A program made the translations under genes and the position numbers. The notes beneath the pieces were generated by a model. That model made no database searches. It was not told the DNA's origin and saw only the letters and a list, made by a program, of their open reading frames with translations. This document shows, piece by piece, positions 10,360-20,487 of a stretch of 64,000 nt of DNA. The stretch is from Hormiphora californensis (taxonomy: Eukaryota; Ctenophora; Tentaculata; Cydippida; Pleurobrachiidae). Position 1 is the stretch's first letter; each line of letters begins with the position of its first letter. Location: NCBI GenBank assembly GCA_020137815.1, contig CM035353.1:7905298-7969297 (forward strand), given 5' to 3'.

Positions 10360-11180
10360 TGTCCAGTTATTTACAGCAGCTCTGTGGAATAACGGATAGG
10401 TCAAAACCTTGCCTTGTTGAACAAAACAATCAAAACCTACCTAGTTGTGTCAGATGCTGCCCACAAGGACAAGGATACCATCACCTTGTTCATTGGTGCC
10501 CTGTATGGGAACATTTCAGCAAACACCACCGTGAGCGAGGACATAATTTGGAGTGACGGGCCGTCCTCTGAATTTAAGAACAAGTTCATGGCACTCATCA
10601 TTCGGAACGATACAAACACGACTTCTCATGGAAGACAAGGACAAATATTATTATTACTTATTATTGTTTTAAATTTAATATCAATCCAATCAAAATCCTC
10701 AATAACTTCTGTTTATCCTCCGGCTCCAAGTGGGAGTACCAACAGTGTTGGTCCAACACCCGACGATGTACCAACTTGTTCTACAACGCAGAGCGGAACG
10801 AGACATATATATGGAAAAGTTGAAGCAACAACTCGGTGATGTGGAGCAGAATAACTAATAAGAGAGGAAAATAATGTCATCAAGAAGATGACCAAGAGAT
10901 TCCTATCCAAGAATCCCAGAAAAGACTAGCCTTTTCCTTCCACCTTTGTCCTTTTCTTATGACTCAAGATGAAGGGAAAGTGGTACCCACAAAACGAAAC
11001 CGAAAGCGAAGACGAACTATGGGTATTTTATAATTATATGTTCACGTCGGACATGAACGAGAGTCGGCAGGGTGCCATCCCAATCAACTTTCGAATGGAA
11101 AACCGATTAAACCCTCTAAGAAAACTCAAAAATAGGAAGCTGAAGAAATTAATTAAAATGGACACCAGCAGTCTGCACGG
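10360..11180. repeat. Tandem 1-kb duplication, copy 2
   Basis: Second copy of the unit at 9355-10112. Small indels and substitutions separate the two, so the duplication is real and not recent. It includes the fragment at 10414-10640 (EDIIWSDGPSSEFKN again, preceded by LVVSDAAHKDKD). Confidence 0.8.
10414..10839 (+). pseudogene. 'WSDGPSSEFKN' protein fragment, copy 2
   Basis: The same fragment as at 9346, with TYLVVSDAAHKDKDTITLF intact and a later AT-rich, Ser/Thr-rich read-through. The upstream LFTAALWNNG segment is in another frame, so this copy is broken at its 5' side. Confidence 0.5.
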
Positions 11181-11208
11181 ACCCTGTTCTCCGCTCAACC
11201 ACCAGTGA
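10969..11208 (+). CDS. Small acidic/basic open frame, copy 2
   Basis: A 79-codon frame homologous to 9891-10079 (MKGKWYPQNETESEDE, then LRKLKNRKLKK) with a longer C-terminus. No domain is recognised. Confidence 0.3.
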   Translation: MKGKWYPQNETESEDELWVFYNYMFTSDMNESRQGAIPINFRMENRLNPLRKLKNRKLKKLIKMDTSSLHGPCSPLNHQ

Positions 11209-11387
11209 CCAGGACACTAGCGGGGATGTTGACAAGGATGCAATAATCCGGGGGGCCACGAAAAAGCTTTGTCAAACGATATAAAAGTTTTTCAACAATC
11301 GATTCCCTGCAGAATCATTAAATCTGATTAAAGGTTTAGAAGCATTAGATGCAGCTTCAGGGGACTACATGTCTCTTGTAACAAGGT

Positions 11388-11825
11388 ATGACCTTTCCCT
11401 ATATTCCCTTTCCGTGTCAGCACGGACGTCAGCACGTCAGTACGGTGACTCGGGCAGCAGCTGCAGCGAGACAGGCTCCAGCGAATCTGAACCACCTGTA
11501 CCTGGACCCAAAGGAGCATCCCCCCCCCCCCCCCCGAGCATCTGGAGGTTGGGTTGTGGCTGATTTTGACAGTGGTGGCGAGAAGCAGGGCTCACGAGTC
11601 ACGACACTGGCAGGGGTGGGGCGGCCCCTCCTGAGGGTATCAGCCGACCATGTGAGAGTGAAGCTAAGGTACATGGACAAGTACTTCCCGAATGGATGGA
11701 GGATTCCTTTCGACGAGGCAGGATGGATGGAGGCTTCCCTCGTGAGGAAAAAACACCACCACATAAGAAGGGAAGTCCTCAACACTTTCCTTCGGATGCC
11801 CTTCAGAAAAAAATGGGACGAGTAG
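11388..11825 (+). pseudogene. C-terminal 'WVVADF...KYFPNGWR' segment
   Basis: The frame includes GGWVVADFDSGGEK and then VKLRYMDKYFPNGWRIPFDE. This resembles small beta-barrel (SH3/Tudor-like) C-termini with 'WV...YDGE...W.WP' that I associate with multi-copy invertebrate element proteins. A C-homopolymer (about 11521-11535) precedes it, so the upstream frame is uncertain. It could be the C-terminus of the element whose core is at 8560-10640. Confidence 0.35.
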
Positions 11826-12220
11826 GGCGAAGGATTAGTAAACAATATGAATTGATTATGATTTATGTTTCACTTCTTTACATCCGATAGAAGGGAATGA
11901 GGTGAGTAAGGACTGATAAGAGCTATCGAATAGACACAAAATGTCGATAACTCTCCTGACAGCCATCAGCACTAAGAAGGAGAAGGAGAGGGTTGTCGAG
12001 GACCTCCTATCTCATAAAGCTGAGAATAGTGATAACTACCCCATTGTTATCCATGGGAGTCGATTGTGTTGGTATGTCTCTGACACATTAGATACAGTTA
12101 TACATGTGTCTTATGTAGATAATATTATACGGAGAAAATGATGAATTAGATGTTACGAAGAATTGCAAATTAATGTTCCCTAAGTAGGATTGCATTTCAG
12201 TGCCTAAGGCATGTGCGACG
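11826..12220 (+). other. Spacer with short open frame
   Basis: An open frame at 11941-12141 (66 codons) starts MSITLLTAISTKKEKERVVEDLL. No domain is recognised and no neighbouring exon can be tied to it. Confidence 0.3.
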
Positions 12221-13035
12221 GGGTGTGCTATTTTTTCAAATGTCTTATTTAATTCAAAATTTCACTTGGTATCGGGTGAAATGAGCTCCTACGATCATTC
12301 TAAAACATTTTATCACAAAGTTTTGGCTCCACCATGGCCCAATTACGTTGGCACGAGCTATGCCCATATATGGGCATATTCATTTCAAAAAGTCTGTTTT
12401 AGGGCGTTATTTCGAACAAAACACACATATCAATCGGCTCGTGACAACTTATACAACTGTTACTTTCAGTTTGAGCCTTCAGATATCCACTTTATGAACA
12501 AAAAATAAAAAATTTTCTCCCTTTTTTTTTCTTGCTAATTTTACCAACTTGCAGAATTGTGGGGACGAATTTTAATTTTTTTAAGTTTTTTCTTGGTGGA
12601 AAGCAAATTTCGGTTGTAATCGACTAATTTTGGCCTGCGGAACACGATCCCGTTCATGAAAAAGCTCTCAAAATTGAAGAACATGTCCAAAATGAACATT
12701 TTTTGTCAAAAATGAACATTTTTAGGTCAAAAATTAACTTTAGCATCATTTAATGATAAATATCAATTCCTGTCAGTTTCGAGGTGCTGAACACAATCCT
12801 GACCATAAAAAGTTGATATCAAGAACATGTCAAAAACTGGTGATAACCACACATATTTTCCTGTTTTTACCATTTTTCGGTTAAAAACTACACTTTTTAA
12901 ATCGTGATGCCAACGTAACTGACAAACACTATTCAAACCGATTCTGTTTTGCTGATGTGATAGAGAATTGTCCATAGTTTCACATTAGCTAGATACTGAA
13001 TGGCCTAGTCGAAAAAAATTTGAAATAGCACACCC
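12221..13035. mobile_element. MITE family M1, intact copy
   Basis: An 815-bp element with inverted ends GGGTGTGCTATTTTTTCAAA ... TTTGAAATAGCACACCC. A second copy at 35271-40902 is split by a LINE. Contents include a perfect GCCCATATATGGGC palindrome and a short run of 'aaaatgaacattttt' repeats. No protein is supported. The flanking target duplication is unclear ('atgtgcg' occurs on both sides, at slightly different offsets). Confidence 0.85.
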
Positions 13036-13050
13036 TAATGTGCGTACGGC

Positions 13051-13371
13051 ATGTGCCTACTGGCAGCAGTTGCTGTGGCCAGTGCACTGCCCAAGCTGCG
13101 ACACATACGAAGGGTTACGTCTCTAGCCACAGTTTCCGACAATGCTAAGAGAACTCTAAGGGACCTGTACAGTTTCTACAAGTTTCCGGACAAGGACCTC
13201 CTTTTCGGATTCAAGGCTGCTATTGAGAAGACCAAGCTAGTGCCAGCCGTCAACAAGCCTACCCAACCAAAGAGACGTTCCGAGGACTCCTACAAGAGGT
13301 GTGTTTCTAGGGGTGTTTCAATTCCGGGGGTTTGTTTTGTTCAGGGAAGAGGGCACATACTGAAAAGTTAG
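13051..13371 (+). pseudogene. Fragment of an unknown protein, paralogue 1
   Basis: Encodes KRTLRDLYSFYKFPDKDLLFGFKAAIEKTK. A second, more decayed copy follows at 13441-13567 (KKTLRDVYAMNYVFPEQDRLFGEGF...EKTK). The two align residue by residue, so this is a real protein family. Neither copy is complete and I do not recognise it. Confidence 0.45.
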
Positions 13372-13440
13372 GCGGGAAAAGCGGGAATGCGATTGAATTT
13401 AATAATAGCTCTAGATCAAGAATAGCTCAGCACTGTCAAC

Positions 13441-13567
13441 GATCCAGGGGACTGAAACAGCGAAAAAAACACTGAGGGATGTTTACGCAATGAATTATGT
13501 ATTTCCAGAACAAGATCGGTTATTTGGCGAAGGATTTAACACGGCGGTTGAAAAGACGAAACCCTAA
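13441..13567 (+). pseudogene. Fragment of an unknown protein, paralogue 2
   Basis: About 42 codons aligning to 13120-13240 as noted there (TLRD.Y, FP..D.LFG, A.EKTK). It is followed by a stop. It lies about 320 bp after the first copy in the same orientation, which suggests an old tandem duplication. Confidence 0.45.
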
Positions 13568-13741
13568 TCATCTAAAGCTCCAGCTTCTCAGAAGAAGTTA
13601 AATTATATGCCCAAACCACAACCCTATAGGAGGTACGGTATTTGTGGGGGTATGTCAACTATGTTTCGTTCTGGGAATGGGACAATTGATCATAATCTAA
13701 CTATATCTAATGCAAATTTGCACGGAAATGTGACACCCTAT

Positions 13742-13828
13742 CGTCAATGTGACGACGTGATCCGTCAATGTGACGACGTGATCCGTCAATGTGACGACGT
13801 GATCCGTCAATGTGACGATGTGATTCGT
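13742..13828. repeat. 21-bp tandem repeat, about 4 copies
   Basis: Unit cgtcaatgtgacgacgtgatc repeats with a 21-bp period; each unit holds the partial palindrome GTGACGACGTGATC. The last copy is diverged. The open frame across it is a by-product of the period being a multiple of three. Confidence 0.9.
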
Positions 13829-13894
13829 AGGTATCACGTATCACAAGTGCTTCAGAACTGCTTGCGAATTAGAGGGGTCACATCACATACATAA

Positions 13895-14680
13895 AAGGGA
13901 GAGAAAGAGAGAAAGTAAAAGAGAGGGATCACATCACAAGGTAGCTCGCTTAGCTACCTGGTCTATCACTGTATGGCGGCGCCCATACCCCAATTTGATT
14001 CTTAGTGCGCTCAGATGGGGTCGGCGGAGCCAGACAGGTCTATCACCAGGACTTTCTGGGGGAGAGAGATAAAGAAAGAGACATAAAGAGAGACAGAAAG
14101 AGAGAGACAGAGAGATAGAGATACATAGCGACAGACAGACAGGCAGGCAGAGAGAGGAAGAGAGAAAAAGATAGAAACAGGTCCCTCGATTTGCGATCGG
14201 TACGATCGCCCCAGTTTTGCTAGTGATAATAACAAAATTAATCTAGTAACCTAACTAGTATATTAATCTATAAGTAGTAACAGCTATCTAGCCCTAGATC
14301 GAATTATATAGATTGCAAGTGAGCACCCTTCAGGAGCCCTTTCTCGATCTGGTCTATCACGGGCCAATATTTAGACAGATGGAAGGCACTACCAAGGGTG
14401 AGTCAACACGTACTAGATTGTGATTATCAACCTTCCAAGGGGCTGAGGCTAGCCCTTTCCGTTAAGGATTGTTTTAATATTAAATGAAGGCTGTTACGAT
14501 GCAGAGGTAACATCATTTATGCTGCGTTTTCTATAGCTTTGTGTATCCATATATTTTGTGTTCAACCTGTTTTTATTTTCAAATCAAATTTCTTTATAAT
14601 GATGAACATTGAACCATTTGTTATTGTGCATATTTAATTACCTGTTTTGTTACTTTGTTTGTTTGTTTGTAGTTGCTGTG
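13895..14680. repeat. GA-rich microsatellite and spacer
   Basis: Contains (GA)n-type tracts at about 13898-13925 and 14057-14180, and a small inverted repeat 'ggtagctcgcttagctacc' near 13940. The phrase 'ggtctatcac' occurs three times (about 13960, 14037 and 14352). No gene is supported. Confidence 0.6.
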
Positions 14681-14960
14681 TCTGGCGCGAGACCTGCTCG
14701 AAAGTAGCGGCGGCCGCACCGAGCACGCTTATTAGGCGCCCCAGCACGTCCACCACTCCGCCGTAACAAGGCCACCCACCAATCAGTTTATGCAGAGCAT
14801 GTTACTTCAGACGCCCCAGGGGCCAGGAAGACCGTGGTCAACCACTGGCGACGCCGGGCGTCGACTACTCCTGGCCTAAATAAAATTCTAAGGTTTATAT
14901 TAAGCTGGATCCGGTTCAGATCATTGGCACGCCCAGACCCCTACGACAGACACTCCTTAC
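14681..14960 (+). other. GC-rich island, possible gene fragment
   Basis: About 190 bp of distinctly GC-rich sequence (about 14681-14875), then an AATAAA, then an open stretch KLDPVQIIGTPRPLRQTLL running up to the transposon end at 14960. The reading frame continues on the far side of the insertion (28674 onward) if one TTAC copy is kept. No family is recognised. Confidence 0.35.
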
Positions 14961-15229
14961 GGGCGATTTCAAAAAATAAGGCCCCAAAGTAACAAATTTC
15001 GTTAGCCTGAATAAATCATATTTTTAGCAATGAAATCTTGTTCATTTTCGTATGGAATTAGTTAGTTGGTTAAGTTCAAAATTTAATCTTTATATTCTAA
15101 AAAGGAGGAGAAAAATAGCATTAATTTTAGCTTCATAAAGGCTAATTTAAATTGGTGAAACTTTTCAGGGAAAATTAGCCAGGCTAATTGGTGGAAATGA
15201 CGACCTTAGGTTCATTTAATCGTTGATAA

Positions 15230-16120
15230 GTGCTGATTTTTAGGCTAAAATGTCATTTTTATTTACTTAGAAGTAGCATAATCGTTCAACTGATAGATAG
15301 TCAGTAATTTTTTTCAGGCTAATCGATGATTAAGAGAGTAAAAAACCAGGCTAAATTACAAATTTCACTATATTCTTAATAAAAAAGCACATTTTGCTTC
15401 TTTTCTTCAGCTAAAGTAGTTATTTACACGATTCTTTAACTTGAGAAAGCAAAAACTAATACTACATGTGCTTAAAATCAGGCTAAAATCGAGTATTCTG
15501 TAATAGCTATCTATGCCGGTTTCATTCAGTGGCTCTAAAGCACTGATTTTAAGGCTACGTGTACTTATTTAGTTACTAATTCCCCCACAGTTTCATCATA
15601 CGACCATTAAATGTTAGTTTTAGCAGGCTAACTGACAGATAAGTGTTGTAAAAAAGCAGGCTAAACTACTAATTTCATGATACCTTTCATGAAAATCATA
15701 TTTGGTTTCTTTTCTTTAGCTAAAATAGCTAAATACATGATTATTGAGTGACATCAAGCAAAACTAATATTATATGTGGTTAAAATCAGGCTAAAATCGA
15801 GTATTCTGGAATAGTTGCCGATTTCATTTAGTGGCTATATTCACCGCTAAAGCACTTATTTTAAGGTCCCCTGTAACAATTTCGTTATGAGTTCCATTAC
15901 AGTTCATCATACGACCATTAAATGTTAGTTTTAGCAGGCTAACTGACAGATAAGTGTGTAAAAAAGCAGGCTAAGTGACTAATTCCATTGTATTTAGTAA
16001 TTATAAGCAAATTTTGGCCTTTCTTTACAGTCAAACTATCAATCTTAATATCATTGGGTTAAATCATGTATGAATTTTGATAGATGTGGTTAAATTCAGG
16101 CTAAAATGTCGAAAAAATTG
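15230..16120. repeat. About 310-bp diverged tandem repeat
   Basis: The block 'catacgaccattaaatg' + 'gttttagcaggctaactg' occurs at about 15598 and 15911, 313 bp apart, with a weaker earlier version around 15285. 'caggctaaaatcgagtattctg' likewise recurs at about 15479 and 15786. The motif 'aggctaa' is scattered through the whole AT-rich body of the outer transposon. Confidence 0.7.
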
Positions 16121-16647
16121 AAAAATTTGAAATTTTAGTCAAAATTAGCCTTATTTTTTCAGCACATTTATGTATTTAACGATACAATAGCCTTTAAATC
16201 ATTTTAGTATCTATTCTAATGTCTAAAACATTTCTTCTGATTGTTAGAAACGATTATTTATATAAATAACCTTCAAAAAGTAGCGTTTAGCCTTGAAATC
16301 GTCACTAATATCAACATTAGGACGAATATTTGCAAATAAATTTAATTTATGAGTGCATAATTACTCGAGGCTGTCAAAAAAGTAAACTTCAGTCTCAAAT
16401 TCTAAGGAAAACATTAGAATCAATTTGTTGAACTTTAGCCTTAATTTACTCACTGAAAACCCCCCATTACCCCTTCACATTTAATATACACGTGTTAGCC
16501 TGTAAACTTTTTTATAGAATAGCTATAAAATCTAATACCTAACGATGTCAGGAAACCCATTAAATGGCATTTTCCAAAGGCTAACTATCTCCTGAATCCG
16601 AGCACATAGAACAACCAGATTTTGATGACGTGATAGATTAGCATGTA

Positions 16648-16882
16648 TGAGGCGGTCAGCGCGGTCTGAAGCAGTTTAGACCGCGCGCGCACGCCGCGCT
16701 CCAGTCGTAGCTGGAGCAGAGATTTTATATGATTTAACATGATGACTGATTTATGATGATCTTCACTTCTTGATACAACAAAACAAATGTGTTTTGGCTT
16801 TTCCAAGTACAATCAAAGTTAGCAATCAAAGATATCATAGTTAACCATCCATTCATCTATTTAGGACCTCTAGGTCGTAACA
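16648..16882 (+). mobile_element. 5' LTR of Gypsy element
   Basis: 235 bp with TG...CA ends. It contains the GC-rich block 'gaccgcgcgcgcacgccgc' and a 7-bp stem GCTCCAG/CTGGAGC (16698-16717). The first base after the LTR is the A of the gag ATG. Confidence 0.93.
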
Positions 16883-17410
16883 ATGGCGACGAGCAGTGTG
16901 ACTATCGAACCATGGAACGGGAAGGCAGAAAATCTAAGAGGGTGGATGGACAGACTCAGCCAACTATTTGTGTTAAACGGGTCGTCTGAGGAAAAAGAGA
17001 GTAGCGAGTCTACTTGTGCACCTCGGTCGCGAAGGGTACCATATGCTCGAAGACCTCACGTATCCTGAACAACCGTCTACTAAGTCATTCAAACAGTTAC
17101 AGACCCTGCTACAAGAAGGGGTAATGCCCAAGGAACTCATCATCGCAGAGAGGGCAAGTTTTATGTGGTGACTCAGGGCCGAAAACGAAGACATGCTCGA
17201 ATTTAGTAACAGAGTGAAGAGACGAGCGGCAACCTGCGCATTCCCCAAGGAGTTTTTAGATCAAGCACTAAGAGATCGGTTGATCTGTGGTCTGCATAAT
17301 GAAAGAGTACGAGCACTCCTACTGGCAGAGGACGCTGGGAATGACCTTTAAGCAAGCTTTGGAGAAGATTACTGTGAAGCAGACTGCGGGAGAGAAGAAG
17401 CAAGGAAGCT
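16883..17410 (+). pseudogene. Gypsy gag (frameshifted)
   Basis: Capsid-like gag starting MATSSVTIEPWNGKAE. Compared with the paralogous gag at 7124 it has a one-base insertion near 16998 (in a run of A) and a base loss near 17155, with more breaks before the zinc knuckles. The start codon touches the LTR, and TGGCGACGAG, which overlaps it, is a plausible primer-binding site. Normally gag packages the element RNA. Confidence 0.8.
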
Positions 17411-17414
17411 AACA

Positions 17415-18116
17415 GTGCAGATTAAACCCACCATGAAGAGTGAGGTGTTCGTAGTGAACAAGCAGGCTCCTCCAGCTTGGAAGGACGTCCGATGCAAGAA
17501 ATGCACCCTGAAAGGGCACATGCAGAGTCAATGCCACACAAAATGTCACAACTGTGGAGAGACCGGACACATAGCGAACGATTGCCGATCTTCAAACTCC
17601 TCCTCCAGCTCCAGCAAGTACTCTAACCGATCCTCGTCATCCAAGAAATCATCGTATCGAAGCAAGAAAAGAGACATTGGAGCAATTGAACTGGATGAAG
17701 GTAAGAACAACTATCATAGACATCATAGTGTTGAAAATCTCAGTGAAAATCTCAGTTCTACTAGTATTGATAATCTCAGTGTTAATCTCAGTGATCATAG
17801 TGCTGAAGTTCAGCAAATCAAAGTAACACCGCCATTCTCCTTCAGGAATGGAGCCCTTACTGTAACTGCTGGAGTTGAGGGATGTGGCGAGTTGGAGTTC
17901 ACTGTAGATACTGGAGCAGCCTTGTCTTTCGTGAGTCAGGGACAGTTGAACAATGAGGTGAACAGTGAGAAGTGTGTACACGTGCGTTTAGCAGATGGTT
18001 CATCCCAGTCCGTATCACAGATCAAAGCTTATATCAAAGTGGGTGTGAAACACAGCGTCTTGTCACACTTCACCACGCACCGGGATTCTCCAACCTGTGG
18101 GGCAGAGACCTATTGA
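17415..18116 (+). pseudogene. Gypsy nucleocapsid zinc knuckles and protease
   Basis: Two CCHC knuckles, CKKCTLKGHMQSQC and CHNCGETGHIANDC (about residues 27-54), are followed by a Ser-rich linker and then the retropepsin motif FTVDTGAALSFVS (about residues 160-172), where the Asp of DTG is catalytic. The frame is lost near 18000-18116 and pol continues in another frame (17972-19051). The knuckles bind RNA and the protease matures the polyprotein. Confidence 0.85.
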
Positions 18117-19051
18117 ATGAATTCGAGATGTGGGGTCATGTCCTGGGGGGAGATGTAGTGGGCGCGGTATCAGAGCGGAGTAGTTTTGAGCAAGAGGTAC
18201 TCTCCTCGCCAGCTTTTGGAGATAATCTAGGTTTATACAAAGGGGGAGAAGCTCGTATCCAAGTTAAACAGGACTGTAAGCCTGTATTTTGTAAAGCCAG
18301 GACAGCTCCGTTTTCTCTCAGAGAGCCTTTGAAGAAGGCATTAGATGAACAGGTAAACCAGGGTATTATGACCAGGGTGGAGACCTCAGAATGGGCTTCA
18401 CCTATTGTAGTAGTATCCAAACCGGACGGGAGTGTCCGAATTTGCGGTGATTATTCTGGGACAGTGAACCCAGCAGTTGATACAAGCATCTATCCGTTAC
18501 CTACTACAGAGGAATGTTTCGCAGCAGTAAGTGGGGGAGTCCAATTTACCAAGATTGATTTGAAAGCGGCCTACTCTCAGATCTCACTAAGTACTGCGGA
18601 CCAAGAGCTACTTACTTTGAATACCCCGTTTGGTCTGTACAGATGGACAAGACTACCATTTGGTCTGTCATCTTCCTCGGCGATTTTCCAGCGTATAATG
18701 GATGAAGTCTTGAAGGGAGTAGAAGGGACCATTTGCAGGGTTGATGATATCCTAATCACAGGCCCTAGTAGTAGTGTTCACCAAGCGAGGGTGAGAAAAG
18801 TTTTGGCCCGGCTAGAGAAAGCAGGGTTGCGTGCGAAACCTAGCAAGACCTCTGTTATGGTAGATGAAGTTGAGTATTTGGGGTACAAGGTATCCAGAGA
18901 AGGGGTAAGTCCACTGAGAGATAAGATAGCAACTCTCAGCAAGATGGAGTTTCCGGAGGATAGAGCGAAGTTGATAACTTGGCTGGGAGGAGTGAGTTAT
19001 TACAGTAGGTTTATTCAAAACCTAGCTACGATAGCTGAGCCGTTTGAATAA
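17972..19051 (+). pseudogene. Gypsy reverse transcriptase
   Basis: Contains the RT landmarks KPDGSVRICGDYSG, FTKIDLKAAYSQI, RLPFGLSSSSAIFQ, then VDDILITG with the two catalytic Asp residues (the position before them is Arg-Val rather than Tyr-Val/Leu), and YLGYKVSREG. Together these are diagnostic of Ty3/Gypsy RT. The frame ends at 19051 by a frameshift, with the connection domain continuing at 19044. Confidence 0.9.
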
Positions 19052-19803
19052 GTTGCGGAGTAAAGACACGGCCTGGGTAGTGAGAGATGAGCATATGAGG
19101 GCGTTTAAATTGATCCAGAAACAGTTAATATCTGAGAAGGTATTAGCATTGTACAATCCTAAATTAGAATTGGTGCTGGATTGTGACGCATCTTGTTATG
19201 GTCTCGGGGCTGTGCTATCTCAGATAGAGGACGGTTGTAGAGAGACCAGTTGAGTTTATCTCCAGAAAGATGACCCAGGCAGAACGGAACTATGCACAGA
19301 TTGAACGGGAGGCTCTGTCGATTGTGTGGACTGTTAATAGATTGCATCAGTATTTGTATGCGAGGAGAGTTTGTTCTCAGAAACAGATCACAAACCATTA
19401 GTTGTGCTGTTTGGGCCCAAGACAGAATCTCAAGTTAACTGCACTAGGGAGGGTTCAACGTTGGGGGCTTATCCTTGCTAATTATCGTTATAAGATTGAA
19501 TTCCGGGGGACAGATCAACACGCCAATGCGGATCTGTGTTCACGTTTTCCTCTTGAATATCAGGGAGAGTCTTGGACAGCGGGGTTACCGTCAGTTAGTG
19601 TAATTAACACGGGGGAACGTACATTGGATTTGAAGTGGGTTTCTACTGCCACTAGGACTGATCCCGTGTTGAGTAAAGTATTGAGATGGGTCCAGACTGG
19701 CTGGCCCGTGCGAGAAGATAGTAATTTCCAACCGTTTCACTGTCGCCAGTTAGAGCTGACAGTCGAGTCAGGTTGTCTCATGTGGGGGCAGCAGGGTAGT
19801 TAA
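19044..19803 (+). pseudogene. Gypsy RNase H and linker
   Basis: LVLDCDASCYGLGAVLSQ marks RNase H with its first catalytic Asp. Frame changes occur near 19245 and 19390. The downstream piece (19402-19803) contains RGTDQHANADLCSRFPL, the end of RNase H (H.NADALSR-type), leading to the integrase. Confidence 0.85.
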
Positions 19804-19809
19804 TTCCAG

Positions 19810-20487
19810 GTAAATTGCGGCAGAGAGTACTGCAGTTAATTCATGCGGTACACATGGGACAGACTGCGATGAAAAGACTAGCGAGAGAATATGTATGGTA
19901 CCCGGGGCTGGATAAAGATCTTGAAAAGATAGCAGCCGAGTGTGAGAAATGCATAGTAGTGAGCGACAGACCGGCAAAAAGCAACTCCTCACCCGTGGAC
20001 CCCGTCAACCAGGCCATGGGAGAGAATTCACATTGATTTCTGTCTATACGAAGGGTTTAATTGGCTGGTAGTTGTAGATAGTTTCACCAAATGGATCGAA
20101 GTTTTCAAGATGGGGAGCACCACTCTGAGAAAACAATCAGTGTATTGAAAAGGTTGTTCTCAACATTTGGTATCCCGGAAGTAATTGTGAGTGATAATGG
20201 TACTCAGTTCACGTCACACGAGTTTGATCAATTTACGAGTAGTAATTGTATCAAACATGTTCGGTCAGCTCCCTACTCTTCCCAAGTCAAATGGAGCTGC
20301 AGAAGCCGCGGTTGGCACGTTCAAGAAGGCAATGAAGAAAGCGTCCCATGTTCCCATTGATTTACGGGTATCACAGTTTTTGTTATACCAACACACCACG
20401 CCTGCTGCAGCAACCAAATAGCACCAGCATGCACAATGTTAGGGAGGAGGAGCTGAGAACCAGATTGTCGTTTATTAACCCTCTGGA
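19810..20487 (+). pseudogene. Gypsy integrase, indel-ridden copy
   Basis: HHCC zinc domain (HAVHMGQTAMKRLAREYVWYP ... CEKC) and DDE core (VVVDSFTKW, SDNGTQFTSHEFDQF, NGAAEAAVGTFKKA). The same stretch recurs at 23593-24250 in one clean frame. Relative to it this copy has several one- to three-base indels (for example extra A near 19977, lost T near 20127, extra T near 20280, extra bases near 20447). It is better explained as a poorly corrected duplicate in the assembly than as a second integrase. Confidence 0.8.

Noticed and set aside
13742-13828. CRISPR-like array
   Set aside because: Units are contiguous with no spacers, and this is animal DNA.
14011-14235. Leu/Ser-rich open frame
   Set aside because: It is the reverse strand of a GA-rich microsatellite.
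14681-14875. GC-rich block considered as histone, snRNA or rRNA
   Set aside because: No histone, snRNA or rRNA landmark could be aligned convincingly; left as unidentified.
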